Of a stretch of 64,000 nucleotides of DNA, positions 43,218 through 52,207 are shown piece after piece. Each line of letters begins with the position of its first letter. Position 1 is the first letter of the stretch. A model generated the notes under the pieces. That model saw nothing but the letters and a program-made list of their open reading frames with translations. It was not told the DNA's origin and made no database searches. The stretch covers positions 682,001 to 746,000 of the forward strand of contig JBCDCY010000001.1 in assembly GCA_039180875.1 (NCBI GenBank), given 5' to 3'. A program made the translations under genes and the position numbers. Origin of the DNA: JBCDCY01 sp039180875. Its GTDB lineage: Bacteria > Pseudomonadota > Alphaproteobacteria > Rhodobacterales > Rhodobacteraceae.

Positions 43218-44207
43218 ATGACTGGACAGGCTTTGCCAAACGCCGGCCCGGCGGAGGACCGGCAGATCGACACGCCACGGATCGAGGCCGCCCGGCGCAA
43301 CGCCGCGCGCCTGTTGGAGAAATTGGATCTGGGCGCGCGCTACCCCTTCCGGAGCAACTTCGTCGAGACACCGATGGGGGCGATGCACTTCGTCGACGAA
43401 GGGGCCGGCGCGCCGATCCTGATGCTGCACGGCAACCCCACCTGGTCCTACCTCTACCGCGCCTTCATCACCGCCTTCGCCGGGACCCACAGGGTGGTGG
43501 CGCCGGACCATATCGGCTTCGGCCTTTCGGAGAAGCCGGCGGAGGAGGGCGCCTACACGATCGACGCCCATATCCGCAATCTCGAGGCACTGGTCACCAG
43601 CCTCGACCTCACCGACATCACCCTGGTGATGCAGGACTGGGGCGGGCCCATCGGCCTCGGCATGGCGTCCCGGCTGCCGGAACGGGTGGCGCGGCTGGTG
43701 ATCCTCAACACTTTCGGCTTCTACCCGCCAGCCGCGGGGATGGATCCGGAGAACCTTAAGCTGCCCGCGCCGCTCCGCCTGATGCGGGCTTCCGGCATCG
43801 GCGATTTCCTGGTGCGCGGCCGCGGCTTCTTTGAGCGTGTGGCGATGCCGATGGCCACCGGCGACAAGAGGGCCTGGAAGGCGCATCGCGACGCCTATAC
43901 CGGCGTATTCGAGAGCTATGGCGACCGGGCGGGCGTCATGGCCTTCCCCCGACTGATCCCGGCCAGCACGGCCCATCCCACGGCGAAGATCCTGCTGGAG
44001 GAGACGGGCCCCTACCTCGACGCCTTCGACGGCCCGGCCCGCATCTTCTGGGGGATGAAGGACCCGCTCTTCCCCGTCGCCGCGCTCCACGCCTGGACGG
44101 CCCGGCTGCCCCAGGCCGAGGTGACGGAGTTGGCCGAGGCCAAGCACTACGTGCAGGAGGACGCGCCCGAGGCCCTGATCGCGGGGCTGCGCGCCTTTCT
44201 CGGCTAA
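43218..44207 (+). CDS. haloalkane dehalogenase-like alpha/beta hydrolase
   Basis: A 329-residue hydrolase with the haloalkane dehalogenase catalytic plan. HGNPTWSYLYR (residues 71-81) gives the halide-binding Asn73, Asp140-Trp141 (VMQDWGG) is the nucleophile and its partner, and the acid is near Asp282 (WGMKDPLF) with His310 (AKHYVQED) as base. A nucleophilic Asp, not Ser, distinguishes it from esterases. A 50-residue N-terminal extension is present. The substrate is unproven. It converges with the decarboxylase gene by a four-base overlap of stops. Confidence 0.85.
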   Translation: MTGQALPNAGPAEDRQIDTPRIEAARRNAARLLEKLDLGARYPFRSNFVETPMGAMHFVDEGAGAPILMLHGNPTWSYLYRAFITAFAGTHRVVAPDHIGFGLSEKPAEEGAYTIDAHIRNLEALVTSLDLTDITLVMQDWGGPIGLGMASRLPERVARLVILNTFGFYPPAAGMDPENLKLPAPLRLMRASGIGDFLVRGRGFFERVAMPMATGDKRAWKAHRDAYTGVFESYGDRAGVMAFPRLIPASTAHPTAKILLEETGPYLDAFDGPARIFWGMKDPLFPVAALHAWTARLPQAEVTELAEAKHYVQEDAPEALIAGLRAFLG

Positions 44208-45331
44208 TCGGCGTTGCCGAGGGCCGCGTCGATCCGGGACCAGATCGCCTCGATCTCGGCGTGCATATTGGCCGCGACCTGGCGCAGCCACGGCTCCTGC
44301 CCGATCAGGGTGCGGGAGGCGACGGGGCCGAGGGCGGCCATCACCTCCTCCACCGGTCGCCCGCGCGGGCGCCAGTTCAGCACGGCCGTCTCCGGCGGCT
44401 GCTTGAGCTCCGTTCGCGGATCGGTCTGCAGCCGCTCGGCCAACGTCTCCGACACCGCGACGCAGCGCTCGATCCGCTCCGCCAAGCCCGCCACGCCCCA
44501 GGCGAGCATGGTGCCGAGCAATGCGACCCCGGCCGCCCCGCGGGAACCCTGCACGCCGACATTCGGCACGGCGAGGTAAGCGCCGCCGAAGCTGATCGCC
44601 GTCTGGGCGGCCGGATCGGCGAACAGAACCAGGGCGGAGTCCTTCGGCTGGAAGAGCCATTTGTGGGCCGAGACGGCGACGCTGTTGGCCCCCTCCACCC
44701 CCGCCAGGCGGTCGCCATATCGGGTGAGGCGCAGGGGCCCGGCCCAGGCGGCATCCACATGCACCCAGGCCGCGCCATGCTGTGGGGCGAGGGAAAGATC
44801 GTCGATCGCCCCGCGCCCGGTGGTGCCGGCGGTCAGCACCAGTGCCGCGCCCTCCAGCCCAGGCAGTTGCGTGACGTCCAGCCGACCGTGGGCGTCCACC
44901 GCAACCTCCTCGCACGGCAGACCGAGGATGTGCGCGCATTTCGGCACGGAGATATGGGCATCGGCGGAGGCGACGACCCGCCGCGCCCCATGCTCCCGCG
45001 CGCACCAAAGCGCGGCCAGATTGGCGATGGTGGAGCCCGCGCACATATGCCCCGCCGCCATGCCGAAACAAGGCGCGAGCCAGTCGATCACTCGCGCCTC
45101 CGCCAGTGTCGCGAAGGGGCTGAGATCGGGGTGCAGCAGGTTCTGATTGACCGCCGCGTTCAGTCCCACCAGCCGCGCCGCAACCTCCGCCGGGGCCGGG
45201 TCCATGTGCGCCAGCGCCGCCGCATGGCCGAGCTCGGCGGAGCGTGTGCGCACCAGCTCCGCCACCAGGGCAAAGGCCGCCTCCTCACCAAGGCCGGATG
45301 TCGGGAACCGCTCGGGCAGGGACCGGATCAT
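44204..45331 (-). CDS. PLP-dependent decarboxylase/aminotransferase-fold protein
   Basis: A 375-residue fold-type I enzyme of the group II decarboxylase kind. HVDAAWAGPL (residues 191-200) holds the PLP aspartate, and Lys224 in SAHKWLF binds PLP. The remaining segments resemble aromatic amino acid or glutamate decarboxylases, but the protein is about 100 residues shorter than most. Its stop overlaps that of the dehalogenase gene. Confidence 0.85.
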   Translation of the reverse strand: MIRSLPERFPTSGLGEEAAFALVAELVRTRSAELGHAAALAHMDPAPAEVAARLVGLNAAVNQNLLHPDLSPFATLAEARVIDWLAPCFGMAAGHMCAGSTIANLAALWCAREHGARRVVASADAHISVPKCAHILGLPCEEVAVDAHGRLDVTQLPGLEGAALVLTAGTTGRGAIDDLSLAPQHGAAWVHVDAAWAGPLRLTRYGDRLAGVEGANSVAVSAHKWLFQPKDSALVLFADPAAQTAISFGGAYLAVPNVGVQGSRGAAGVALLGTMLAWGVAGLAERIERCVAVSETLAERLQTDPRTELKQPPETAVLNWRPRGRPVEEVMAALGPVASRTLIGQEPWLRQVAANMHAEIEAIWSRIDAALGNAD

Positions 45332-45379
45332 GGCGTTGTCATAGTCCGATCCACCGGCGTCGGACAGAGGCGAACGGGC

Positions 45380-46300
45380 CTAGATCCGGGCCGGCTTGTG
45401 CACCGCGACCCCGGCCATCACCAACGCGACGCCGAGCAGGTCGAGCGCCCCCGGGATCTGGCGCAGCACCAGGGCGCCGATCACCGTCGCCGTCGCCGGC
45501 AAAAGCGCCAGCAGCAGCGCAAAGCTCGCCCGCGGCAGCCGCGACATGGCGAGCTGATCGCAGACATAGGGGATGACGGAGGAGCAGATGCCGACGCCGA
45601 TCCCGGCGAGGACCAGCAGCGGCGCGCCGAACGCCTCGAGCGCCTGCACAAAGCCGATCGGCATCACGAACAGAAAGGCCGCCGTCATCGCCGCGCCGAG
45701 CCGCGCGACCCCGCCCGATGCGCCGTCCTGCGCGATCCGGTGGCCGAGGACGATGTAGAGCACGAAGAGGCCGCCGTTCAGCCCCGCCCAGAAGAGGCCG
45801 AGCAGGTCGGAGGTGAGAGCCGGGCCGCCGGCGCTCAGCAGCGACGGGACGTCGATCAGCAGGACCACGCCCAGGATCGCGAGGGTGAGGGCGAACGCAT
45901 TGCGCCCCGTGCGCAAACCCCAAAGGGCGATGCCGATGGTGCCGACGAACTCGATGGCGGCGACCAGGGCGATCGGCAGACGGTCGAGCGCCAGGTAGAA
46001 GGCGCTGTTCATCACCGCGAGGCAGCCGCCGAGGGCGAGCAGCAGGATCCGCTCTCGCGGGCTGGCATCGCGGAAGGTGCGCCAGGGCTTGGTGAGCGGC
46101 GCGAAGACGAGCGCGGCCGACGCGATGCGGAACCAGGCCACGCCCAGCACGCCGATCACCGGGAAGAGCAGCACGGCAAAGGCGGGGCCGAGGTAGTGAA
46201 AGACCGCGGAGACGCCGAACCAGGCGTGGGGCGGTACGCCCTCCGCCACCCGGGACAGGCGGCGACCGGGTTGCGGTCGGGGGTCGGATGGCGTTCTCAC
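45380..46300 (-). CDS. EamA family transporter (RhtA-like)
   Basis: A 306-residue protein with about ten membrane helices, from residue 27 to the end, in two EamA repeats (about 30-150 and 165-300). It resembles the threonine/homoserine exporter RhtA. The start is uncertain: the annotated GTG at 46300 lies inside the dyad 46296-46321 and lacks a ribosome binding site; a start about 17 residues in is possible. It is divergent from an Lrp/AsnC regulator, which probably controls it. Confidence 0.85.
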   Translation of the reverse strand: MRTPSDPRPQPGRRLSRVAEGVPPHAWFGVSAVFHYLGPAFAVLLFPVIGVLGVAWFRIASAALVFAPLTKPWRTFRDASPRERILLLALGGCLAVMNSAFYLALDRLPIALVAAIEFVGTIGIALWGLRTGRNAFALTLAILGVVLLIDVPSLLSAGGPALTSDLLGLFWAGLNGGLFVLYIVLGHRIAQDGASGGVARLGAAMTAAFLFVMPIGFVQALEAFGAPLLVLAGIGVGICSSVIPYVCDQLAMSRLPRASFALLLALLPATATVIGALVLRQIPGALDLLGVALVMAGVAVHKPARI

Positions 46301-46321
46301 CTAGCCATGCTATGAGGTGAG
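46296..46321. promoter_or_regulatory. dyad between EamA transporter and Lrp genes
   Basis: CTCACCT (46296-46302) and AGGTGAG (46315-46321) form perfect 7-base arms, with further partial symmetry inside (TAGC and GCTA). It lies 30 bases before the Lrp ATG, and is a likely operator for the Lrp protein. Confidence 0.5.
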
Positions 46322-46350
46322 ATGCTGGATCTATATGGCGATCAGGTAGC

Positions 46351-46851
46351 ATGGATGACAAAACTGGATCTCAATCGAAGGCCGCGGCGGCTGAACGCCT
46401 TCGTTCCGCAAGAACGGACCTCGACCGGATCGACGCGGCGATCGTGCGGGCGCTTGCCGCCGATGCGCGCATCCCCCGGGCGGAGCTTGCGCGCCGCGTC
46501 GGACTGTCGGCGCCGAGCGTCGCCGACCGGGTCCGGCGGTTGGAGGATCTGGGCATCATCGCCGGCTACGGGGCCCGGATCGAACCGGCCCGACTCGGCT
46601 ACGGCCTGACGATCTTGATCCGGGCGCGGCCGCTGCCCGGCGCGATGGCGGCGATGATTGCGGCGATCCGCGACACGCCGCAGATCGTCGCCTGCGACCG
46701 GGTCTCCGGCGACGACTGCTTCGTCGCCCGGGCCCATGTCCGCGATGTGGCGGAGATGGAGGCGGTGATTGACCGGATCGTACCGTTCGGGGCGACCAAC
46801 TCCTCCATCGTGCAATCGACCCCGGTGCCGGAGCGGCTCGTGGAGCTCTAG
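46351..46851 (+). CDS. Lrp/AsnC family transcriptional regulator
   Basis: A 166-residue regulator with an N-terminal helix-turn-helix (LDRIDAAIVRALAADARIPR, then VGLSAPSVADRVRRLEDLG, residues about 24-65) and a C-terminal RAM domain (about 80-160) for dimerization and amino acid binding. The divergent EamA transporter gene suggests amino acid export control. Confidence 0.92.
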   Translation: MDDKTGSQSKAAAAERLRSARTDLDRIDAAIVRALAADARIPRAELARRVGLSAPSVADRVRRLEDLGIIAGYGARIEPARLGYGLTILIRARPLPGAMAAMIAAIRDTPQIVACDRVSGDDCFVARAHVRDVAEMEAVIDRIVPFGATNSSIVQSTPVPERLVEL

Positions 46852-46859
46852 GCCCGCCG

Positions 46860-47681
46860 CTACGCCGCGGCGGCCCGCAGGATGGCGTGGATGCGCGTCA
46901 GCGCCTCCCGGGTCTCGGGCAGGAAGCGGTCCTCGTGGTGGGTGACCAGCCACTGGTCGTGCTCCAGCGCGGCGATCGGGGCGGAGATCCGCTCCAACCC
47001 GGCGATGGCGTCGCCGACGAAGGTCGGCAGCACTACCCGGGCGATGCCGGCGCGGGCGAGGTCGAGGGCGTTGCGGGGGTGTGTTACCTCGATCGCCTCG
47101 GCCGCATCGGTCCGGTCCTGCACCCAGCGGGCCGACGGCGTGGGGCCGAGGACCCGGGCCCAGGTCGCGACGCCGGGGTCCCGGGCGAAGACAGCGAAGC
47201 GGATGCGCCCCACCCGGCGGCCAGCGAGGCGGGTGTCCTCGGGCCGCTGGTTGCGCACGCCGATCACCGCCTCCCGCCGGCCGATGTCCAGCACCTCTTC
47301 AGCGGCGATGAAGCGGAGGCGGATGGCGCTCCCCCGCACGATCTCCGCCGCCCGTTGGCAGAGCAGATGGGTGACCCAGGTGCCGGCGGAGACCTTGACG
47401 ACGGGCCACCTCCGCGCCTCCCGCGTGTCGAGGAGCGGCAGGAGCTGCGCCTCCAGCGCCGCCGTGCGGGCAAGCAGCGCCTCGCCCTCCTCCGTCAGGG
47501 CGTAGCCGCGGGGCAGGCGGCGGAACAGTTCCCGCCCCAGCCGCCGCTCCAGGGCCAGCATGCGCCGGCCGAGGGTCGGGGCGCTCTTGCCCGTCGCCCC
47601 GGCGGCGGCGGCCAGACCCCCACCCCGGGCGACCGCGAGGAACAGGCGCAGATCGTCCCAGTCGACCTTCGTTTCATCCAT
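46860..47681 (-). CDS. LysR family transcriptional regulator
   Basis: A 273-residue LysR-type protein. The N-terminal helix-turn-helix (DDLRLFLAVARGGGLAAAAG, residues about 8-27, then TLGRRMLALERRLG) is standard, followed by an effector domain; the C-terminus is slightly short. ATG 47681 was chosen by domain position. It converges with the Lrp gene and is divergent from the aldo/keto reductase gene, its likely target. Confidence 0.9.
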   Translation of the reverse strand: MDETKVDWDDLRLFLAVARGGGLAAAAGATGKSAPTLGRRMLALERRLGRELFRRLPRGYALTEEGEALLARTAALEAQLLPLLDTREARRWPVVKVSAGTWVTHLLCQRAAEIVRGSAIRLRFIAAEEVLDIGRREAVIGVRNQRPEDTRLAGRRVGRIRFAVFARDPGVATWARVLGPTPSARWVQDRTDAAEAIEVTHPRNALDLARAGIARVVLPTFVGDAIAGLERISAPIAALEHDQWLVTHHEDRFLPETREALTRIHAILRAAAA

Positions 47682-47701
47682 GCAACGATCATTACAATGC
47701 G

Positions 47702-47717
47702 TTTCATTTCGCTGAAA
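47702..47717. promoter_or_regulatory. candidate LysR site between divergent genes
   Basis: TTTCA (47702-47706) and TGAAA (47713-47717) form a 5-base inverted repeat with a 6-base spacer in the 85-base gap between the LysR and aldo/keto reductase genes. Confidence 0.4.
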
Positions 47718-47766
47718 GGCCCGGCGTGCTTGTGTGGCGCGGATCCCAGATATGGAGGCGCCCGCA

Positions 47767-48756
47767 ATGCACTTTCTCGACACGACGATAGAGCCGCTCG
47801 GCATGGGCTGCTGGCCGATCGGCGGGCCGATGTTCTCCGGCAAGGCGTCCATCGGCTACACGGACGTGGACGACGCGGAGTCCGTGCGAACGATCCACGC
47901 CGCCCTCGACGGCGGCATCCGTCTGTTCGACACGGCGGCGGCCTACGGGGCCGGCCATTCGGAGCGATTGCTCGGCCAGGCGCTGAAGCACCGGCCGGAT
48001 GCCTTGGTCGTCACCAAGATCGGCATCGCCATCGACGAGGAGAGCAAGCGGATCACCTTCGGCGACACCGATCCGGCCCGCGTCGCGCCGGCGGTCGAGG
48101 CTTGTCTCGCGCGGCTGGGGCGCGACCGCATCGACCTGGTGCTGCTGCACGACAACAAGCTGCCGGTGGCTGAGGCCGCGCCGATCTTCGCGGCGCTCGA
48201 CGCGCTCCGCCAGGCCGGCAAGATCCGCGCCTTTGGCTGGAGCACCGATTTCTCCGACAGTGCCGCCGCCGTCGCGGGGCAGGAAGGCTTCGCCGCGGTG
48301 GAGCATGCGATGAACGTCTTCGTCGACCCGCCGCGCATCCAGCAGGTGGTCGAGGATCACGGCCTGACCGCCCTCATCCGTTCCCCCCTCGCCATGGGTC
48401 TGCTGACCGGCGCCTACGGGGCGGAAACCCAGGTGCGGCAGGGCGATATCCGGGCGGGCGATAGCCTGGTGATACCTTATTTCAGGGACGGGCGGGCCAA
48501 TCCGGAGTTCCTCGCCCGGCTCGACGCCGTGCGGGCGCTGCTGACGGTGGGCGGGCGGAGCCTGGCCCAGGGCGCCATCGGTTGGCTTTGGGCCAAGGGG
48601 GCGCGCAACCTGCCGATCCCCGGCGCGCGCACCGTCGCGCAGATCGAAGGACTGGTTGGCGCGCTCACCTTCGGCGCCCTGCCGCCGAGCGTGATGGCGG
48701 AGATCGACGGGCTGCTGGCGAACGACCGGCAACACGCCTTCGAGCAAGAGCTCTGA
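47767..48756 (+). CDS. aldo/keto reductase
   Basis: A 329-residue NADPH-dependent oxidoreductase. Asp55 and Tyr60 in LFDTAAAYGAGHSE, Lys84 (VVTKIG) and a His in LVLLHDNK form the catalytic tetrad. GGAGG lies 8 bases before ATG 47767, which decides the start. The substrate is unknown. The gene converges with the amidohydrolase gene. Confidence 0.92.
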   Translation: MHFLDTTIEPLGMGCWPIGGPMFSGKASIGYTDVDDAESVRTIHAALDGGIRLFDTAAAYGAGHSERLLGQALKHRPDALVVTKIGIAIDEESKRITFGDTDPARVAPAVEACLARLGRDRIDLVLLHDNKLPVAEAAPIFAALDALRQAGKIRAFGWSTDFSDSAAAVAGQEGFAAVEHAMNVFVDPPRIQQVVEDHGLTALIRSPLAMGLLTGAYGAETQVRQGDIRAGDSLVIPYFRDGRANPEFLARLDAVRALLTVGGRSLAQGAIGWLWAKGARNLPIPGARTVAQIEGLVGALTFGALPPSVMAEIDGLLANDRQHAFEQEL

Positions 48757-48765
48757 GCGCCGCGA

Positions 48766-50385
48766 TCAGGCCGTCGGCACCCCGCCGAGCACCGTGGCCA
48801 CGACGCCGGCATCGCGCAGCTCCATCGGCTCGACCATCATCGGATCGCGGTCGACCACGCAGAAATCGGCCCACTTGCCGCATTGGATAGAGCCGACGCG
48901 GTCGTCCAGCTTCAGTACGTAGGCCGCGCCGAGGGTGATGCAGTAAAGCGCCTGGGCGACGGAGATCTGCTGGCTCTCGCCCAATCGCCGCCCCTGCTCC
49001 GTCAACCGGTTGACGGCGCACCAAGCAGTGAAGAGCGGCGCCATCGGCGTGACCGGCGCGTCGGAGTGGATGGCGAAGTCGCCGCCGAAGATCGCCGCCG
49101 CATCGGCGCAGGCGTTCATCCGCCGGGCGCGGTCCGGTCCCACGGTCCGGGTCCAGTGCAGATCGCCGAAATAGTGCAGATGGTTGCCGAAGAGGTTGGC
49201 GGTAATGCCGAGCGCCCGCATGCGCTTGAACTGATCGACCCCGGCAAGCTGCACATGTTCGAGCGTGTGGCGGAGATCGGCATTCGGCGTCTCGTGCATC
49301 GCCGCAGCGATGGCGTCGATGGCGAGCTCGGACGCGGCATCACCGTTGGTGTGGATGTGGGTCTTCACGCCGGCCTTGTGGAGCGCCCGGACGGCTGCGC
49401 GAAAATGCGCCTCCTCCATGTTCCAGATGCCGTGATCGGCCATGGCGAAGTAGCCGGGGGGCTTGATCTTCGCCGTGCCGCCCTGGATCGCCCCATCGGT
49501 GAACAGTTTGGCCCGGCCGAGGTGCAGCTTGTCGGTGGAGCGGGGGCGGAGCGCGAGGGCCCGGGCCGCCTCCGCCTCCGGCGCATCGACCATCGCGTTC
49601 ATCACCGGCACGTAGCGGGCGGGGAAGGCAGGGTCCCCCACCACCCGCTCGAGCATCGCCACCTCCTGGTCATGCAGGCCGGAGAGCAGGTCGGCCACCG
49701 TGGTCACGCCGCAGTTCCGCGCGACCTTGCCGTAGGCCTGCAACGCCTCTGCGTCGGAGAGGGAGGCGAAGTCGATGCCGGTCGCCTCCATCACAGGCCC
49801 CATGGCGGCGAACTCCTGCAGCTCCCCATTGGGATTGCCGTCGCCGCCCCGGACCACCCCCTCGATATTGCTGTCGCGGCCGATCCCGGCGGCCGCCAGC
49901 GCCTCGCCGTTGGCGGTGAGCAGGTGGAAGTTGGAGTGGACGAGGACGACGGGATGCTCCGTCGACACTTCGTCCAGATGATCGCGGTCGAGCCGCCGGC
50001 CCTCTAGGAAATTCGGATCGAAGCCCCAGCCGATCACCGGGGTGCCGGCGGGCGTGTTGGCAGCGACGGCGCGAAGGCGGTCGATCACCGCCTCGTAGGT
50101 CCCGACGCCGGGCCAGACCTGGCCGTCGGGATCGGTGCGGGCGTAATGGCCGCAGTAGGTGTAGCGCCAGACGCCGCCGGCCATGACGTGGGCGTGGGCC
50201 TCCACCAAACCCGGCAGCATGATCTGGTCGGCGAAGCGGTCGTCGTGGGTGACCTCCCCCCAGCCGTCGCCGCACTCCGGCCCGCCGACGCCCAGGATCA
50301 AACCGTCCCGCACCGCCACATGGGTCGCCTCAGGGCAGTTTCGATCCATCGTCAGGATCTTACGCGCCCGAAAAACAGTCACCAT
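48766..50385 (-). CDS. amidohydrolase family protein (YtcJ-like)
   Basis: A 539-residue metal-dependent hydrolase. The HAHVMAGG segment (residues about 61-68) holds the first metal ligands; later His residues include TLEHVQLAG and IHSDAPVTP. The barrel core runs to about residue 480. ATG 50385 was chosen because the protein then starts in the first beta domain. It is divergent from the ABC importer, which may deliver its substrate. Confidence 0.88.
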   Translation of the reverse strand: MVTVFRARKILTMDRNCPEATHVAVRDGLILGVGGPECGDGWGEVTHDDRFADQIMLPGLVEAHAHVMAGGVWRYTYCGHYARTDPDGQVWPGVGTYEAVIDRLRAVAANTPAGTPVIGWGFDPNFLEGRRLDRDHLDEVSTEHPVVLVHSNFHLLTANGEALAAAGIGRDSNIEGVVRGGDGNPNGELQEFAAMGPVMEATGIDFASLSDAEALQAYGKVARNCGVTTVADLLSGLHDQEVAMLERVVGDPAFPARYVPVMNAMVDAPEAEAARALALRPRSTDKLHLGRAKLFTDGAIQGGTAKIKPPGYFAMADHGIWNMEEAHFRAAVRALHKAGVKTHIHTNGDAASELAIDAIAAAMHETPNADLRHTLEHVQLAGVDQFKRMRALGITANLFGNHLHYFGDLHWTRTVGPDRARRMNACADAAAIFGGDFAIHSDAPVTPMAPLFTAWCAVNRLTEQGRRLGESQQISVAQALYCITLGAAYVLKLDDRVGSIQCGKWADFCVVDRDPMMVEPMELRDAGVVATVLGGVPTA

Positions 50386-50540
50386 CCGAGCGCTCCGCTG
50401 AAGAAGCCGGCAGGGCCGGCAGAAGGATCGTTGCGCCGGGGACGCGCAGCTTGACACGATATGTCGGCGAGCCCGATGCTTCCAACCAATTTCAACGAGG
50501 GCGGCCCCGGTCAGCCCTCGCAATCACAGGGAGAAGACGA

Positions 50541-52136
50541 GTGCCGTTGAAACTCATATCGCTGTCGCGCCGCGCGCTGATGTCCGCAGCGCTCGCCGTG
50601 CCGCTCGCCCTTGGGGCCAGTCCGCCGGCGGCGGAGGCGGAGACCGTGCTGCGGGTTATCCCCCATGCGGATCTGAAGAACCTCGATCCGATCTGGACCA
50701 CCGCCTACATCTCGCGAAACCACGGCTACATGATCTACGACACGCTGTTTGCGATGGACGAAGATTTCCAGCCGCAGCCGCAGATGGTCGATACCTGGTC
50801 GACCTCGGATGACGGCCTGGTCTGGACCTTCGTGCTGCGCGACGGGTTGATGTTCCACGACGGGGCGCCGGTTACCGGCGAGGACGTGGTCGCCTCGCTC
50901 ACCCGCTGGGGTGCAAGGGACGGCATGGGCCAACAGCTCTTCGCCAAGGTCGAAAGCCTGGAGGCATCGGACGAGAAGACCGTCGTGATGACGCTCTCTG
51001 AGCCCTATGGCCTGGTGCTGGAGTCGATCGGCAAGATCTCCTCCAACGTGCCGTTCATCATGCCGGCACGGGTCGCGGCCACCGATCCGTTCGAGCAGAT
51101 CACCGACTACACCGGCTCCGGCCCCTTCGTGTTCCAGGAGGATGAGTGGGTGCCCGGCTCTCAGGTCGTCTACACCCGGTTCGAGGGCTATGTCCCGCGG
51201 GAGGAGGCGCCGTCCGCCGCCGCCGGGGGCAAGCAGGCCCTGGTCGACAAGGTGATCTGGCAGTACTTCCCGGACAATACCACGGCGATGAACGCCTTAA
51301 TGGCCGGCGAGGTCGATTTCTTCGAGCAGCCGGCGCCTGATCTGGCACCGATCCTCGCCAACAACACCGATATCGTGGTCGAGGTGAACGACCCCCTCGG
51401 CAATATCGGCTTCGCCCGCTTCAACCATCTGCTGCCGCCCTTCGACAATGCCGAGGTGCGCCGCGCGGCTATCATGGCCATGCGGCAGGAGGACTACCTG
51501 GCCGCCGCCATCGGCGATCCGGAGTTCTGGAAAACCTGCTATTCCGTCTTCCCCTGCGACACGCCGCTGGCCAACGATGTCGGCTCCGACGTGATGGAGA
51601 CCGGCTCGGTCGACGAGGCCAAGGCCGCGCTCGAGGCCACCGGCTATGACGGCACCCCGGTCGTCATCATGCAGCCGACGGATGTGCCGGTGCTGTCGGC
51701 CTTCTCGCTGGTGACGGCGGAGAAGCTGCGCAATGCCGGCTTCGAGGTGGAGGTCGAGGCGATGGACTGGGCGACGCTCACGTCCCGCCGGGCGCTTCGC
51801 GATCCGGTGGGTGAGGGCGGCTGGAACATGTTCCACACCTGGTGGATCGGCGCCGACGTGATCGACCCGATGGCCATCGCCTTCTCCGGCGATCCCGATG
51901 CAGGCTGGTTCGGCTGGGCCGAGGATCCCGAGCTGGAAGAGGCGCGCGGGGCCTTCGCCGCCGCCACCACCACGGAGGAGAAGCAGGAGATCGCGGCCAA
52001 GGTGCAGGAGAGGCTCTGGGCCATCGGCGCCTCGGGCCAGCTCGGTCAGTTCTTCGTGCCGGTCGCGTACCGGACGAACGTCGAGGGATTAATCAAGTCG
52101 CCGGTCCAGTTCTTCTGGAACATCTCGGTCGAGTAA
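50541..52136 (+). CDS. ABC transporter substrate-binding protein (peptide/opine type)
   Basis: A 531-residue periplasmic protein of the DppA/OppA family. It has a signal peptide (residues about 1-33, cleavage after AEA) and the family pattern NLDPIWTTAYISRNHGYMIYDTL, then VWTFVLRDGLMFHDGAPVTGEDVV (positions about 70-110). A GTG start follows GGGAGAAG. It captures the ligand for the two permeases and ATPase downstream. Confidence 0.93.
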   Translation: MPLKLISLSRRALMSAALAVPLALGASPPAAEAETVLRVIPHADLKNLDPIWTTAYISRNHGYMIYDTLFAMDEDFQPQPQMVDTWSTSDDGLVWTFVLRDGLMFHDGAPVTGEDVVASLTRWGARDGMGQQLFAKVESLEASDEKTVVMTLSEPYGLVLESIGKISSNVPFIMPARVAATDPFEQITDYTGSGPFVFQEDEWVPGSQVVYTRFEGYVPREEAPSAAAGGKQALVDKVIWQYFPDNTTAMNALMAGEVDFFEQPAPDLAPILANNTDIVVEVNDPLGNIGFARFNHLLPPFDNAEVRRAAIMAMRQEDYLAAAIGDPEFWKTCYSVFPCDTPLANDVGSDVMETGSVDEAKAALEATGYDGTPVVIMQPTDVPVLSAFSLVTAEKLRNAGFEVEVEAMDWATLTSRRALRDPVGEGGWNMFHTWWIGADVIDPMAIAFSGDPDAGWFGWAEDPELEEARGAFAAATTTEEKQEIAAKVQERLWAIGASGQLGQFFVPVAYRTNVEGLIKSPVQFFWNISVE

Positions 52137-52207
52137 GATCGCGCGATGCGGGGGAGGGTCCCTTCCCCGCATCACCCTTGGCCCGCATCACCCTTGGGAA
52201 CCTGCCC

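Noticed and set aside
44261..46315. Plus-strand open frame of 684 codons across the decarboxylase and EamA genes
   Set aside because: Antisense to two genes with conserved motifs; its translation is rich in Arg, Gln and His and matches nothing.
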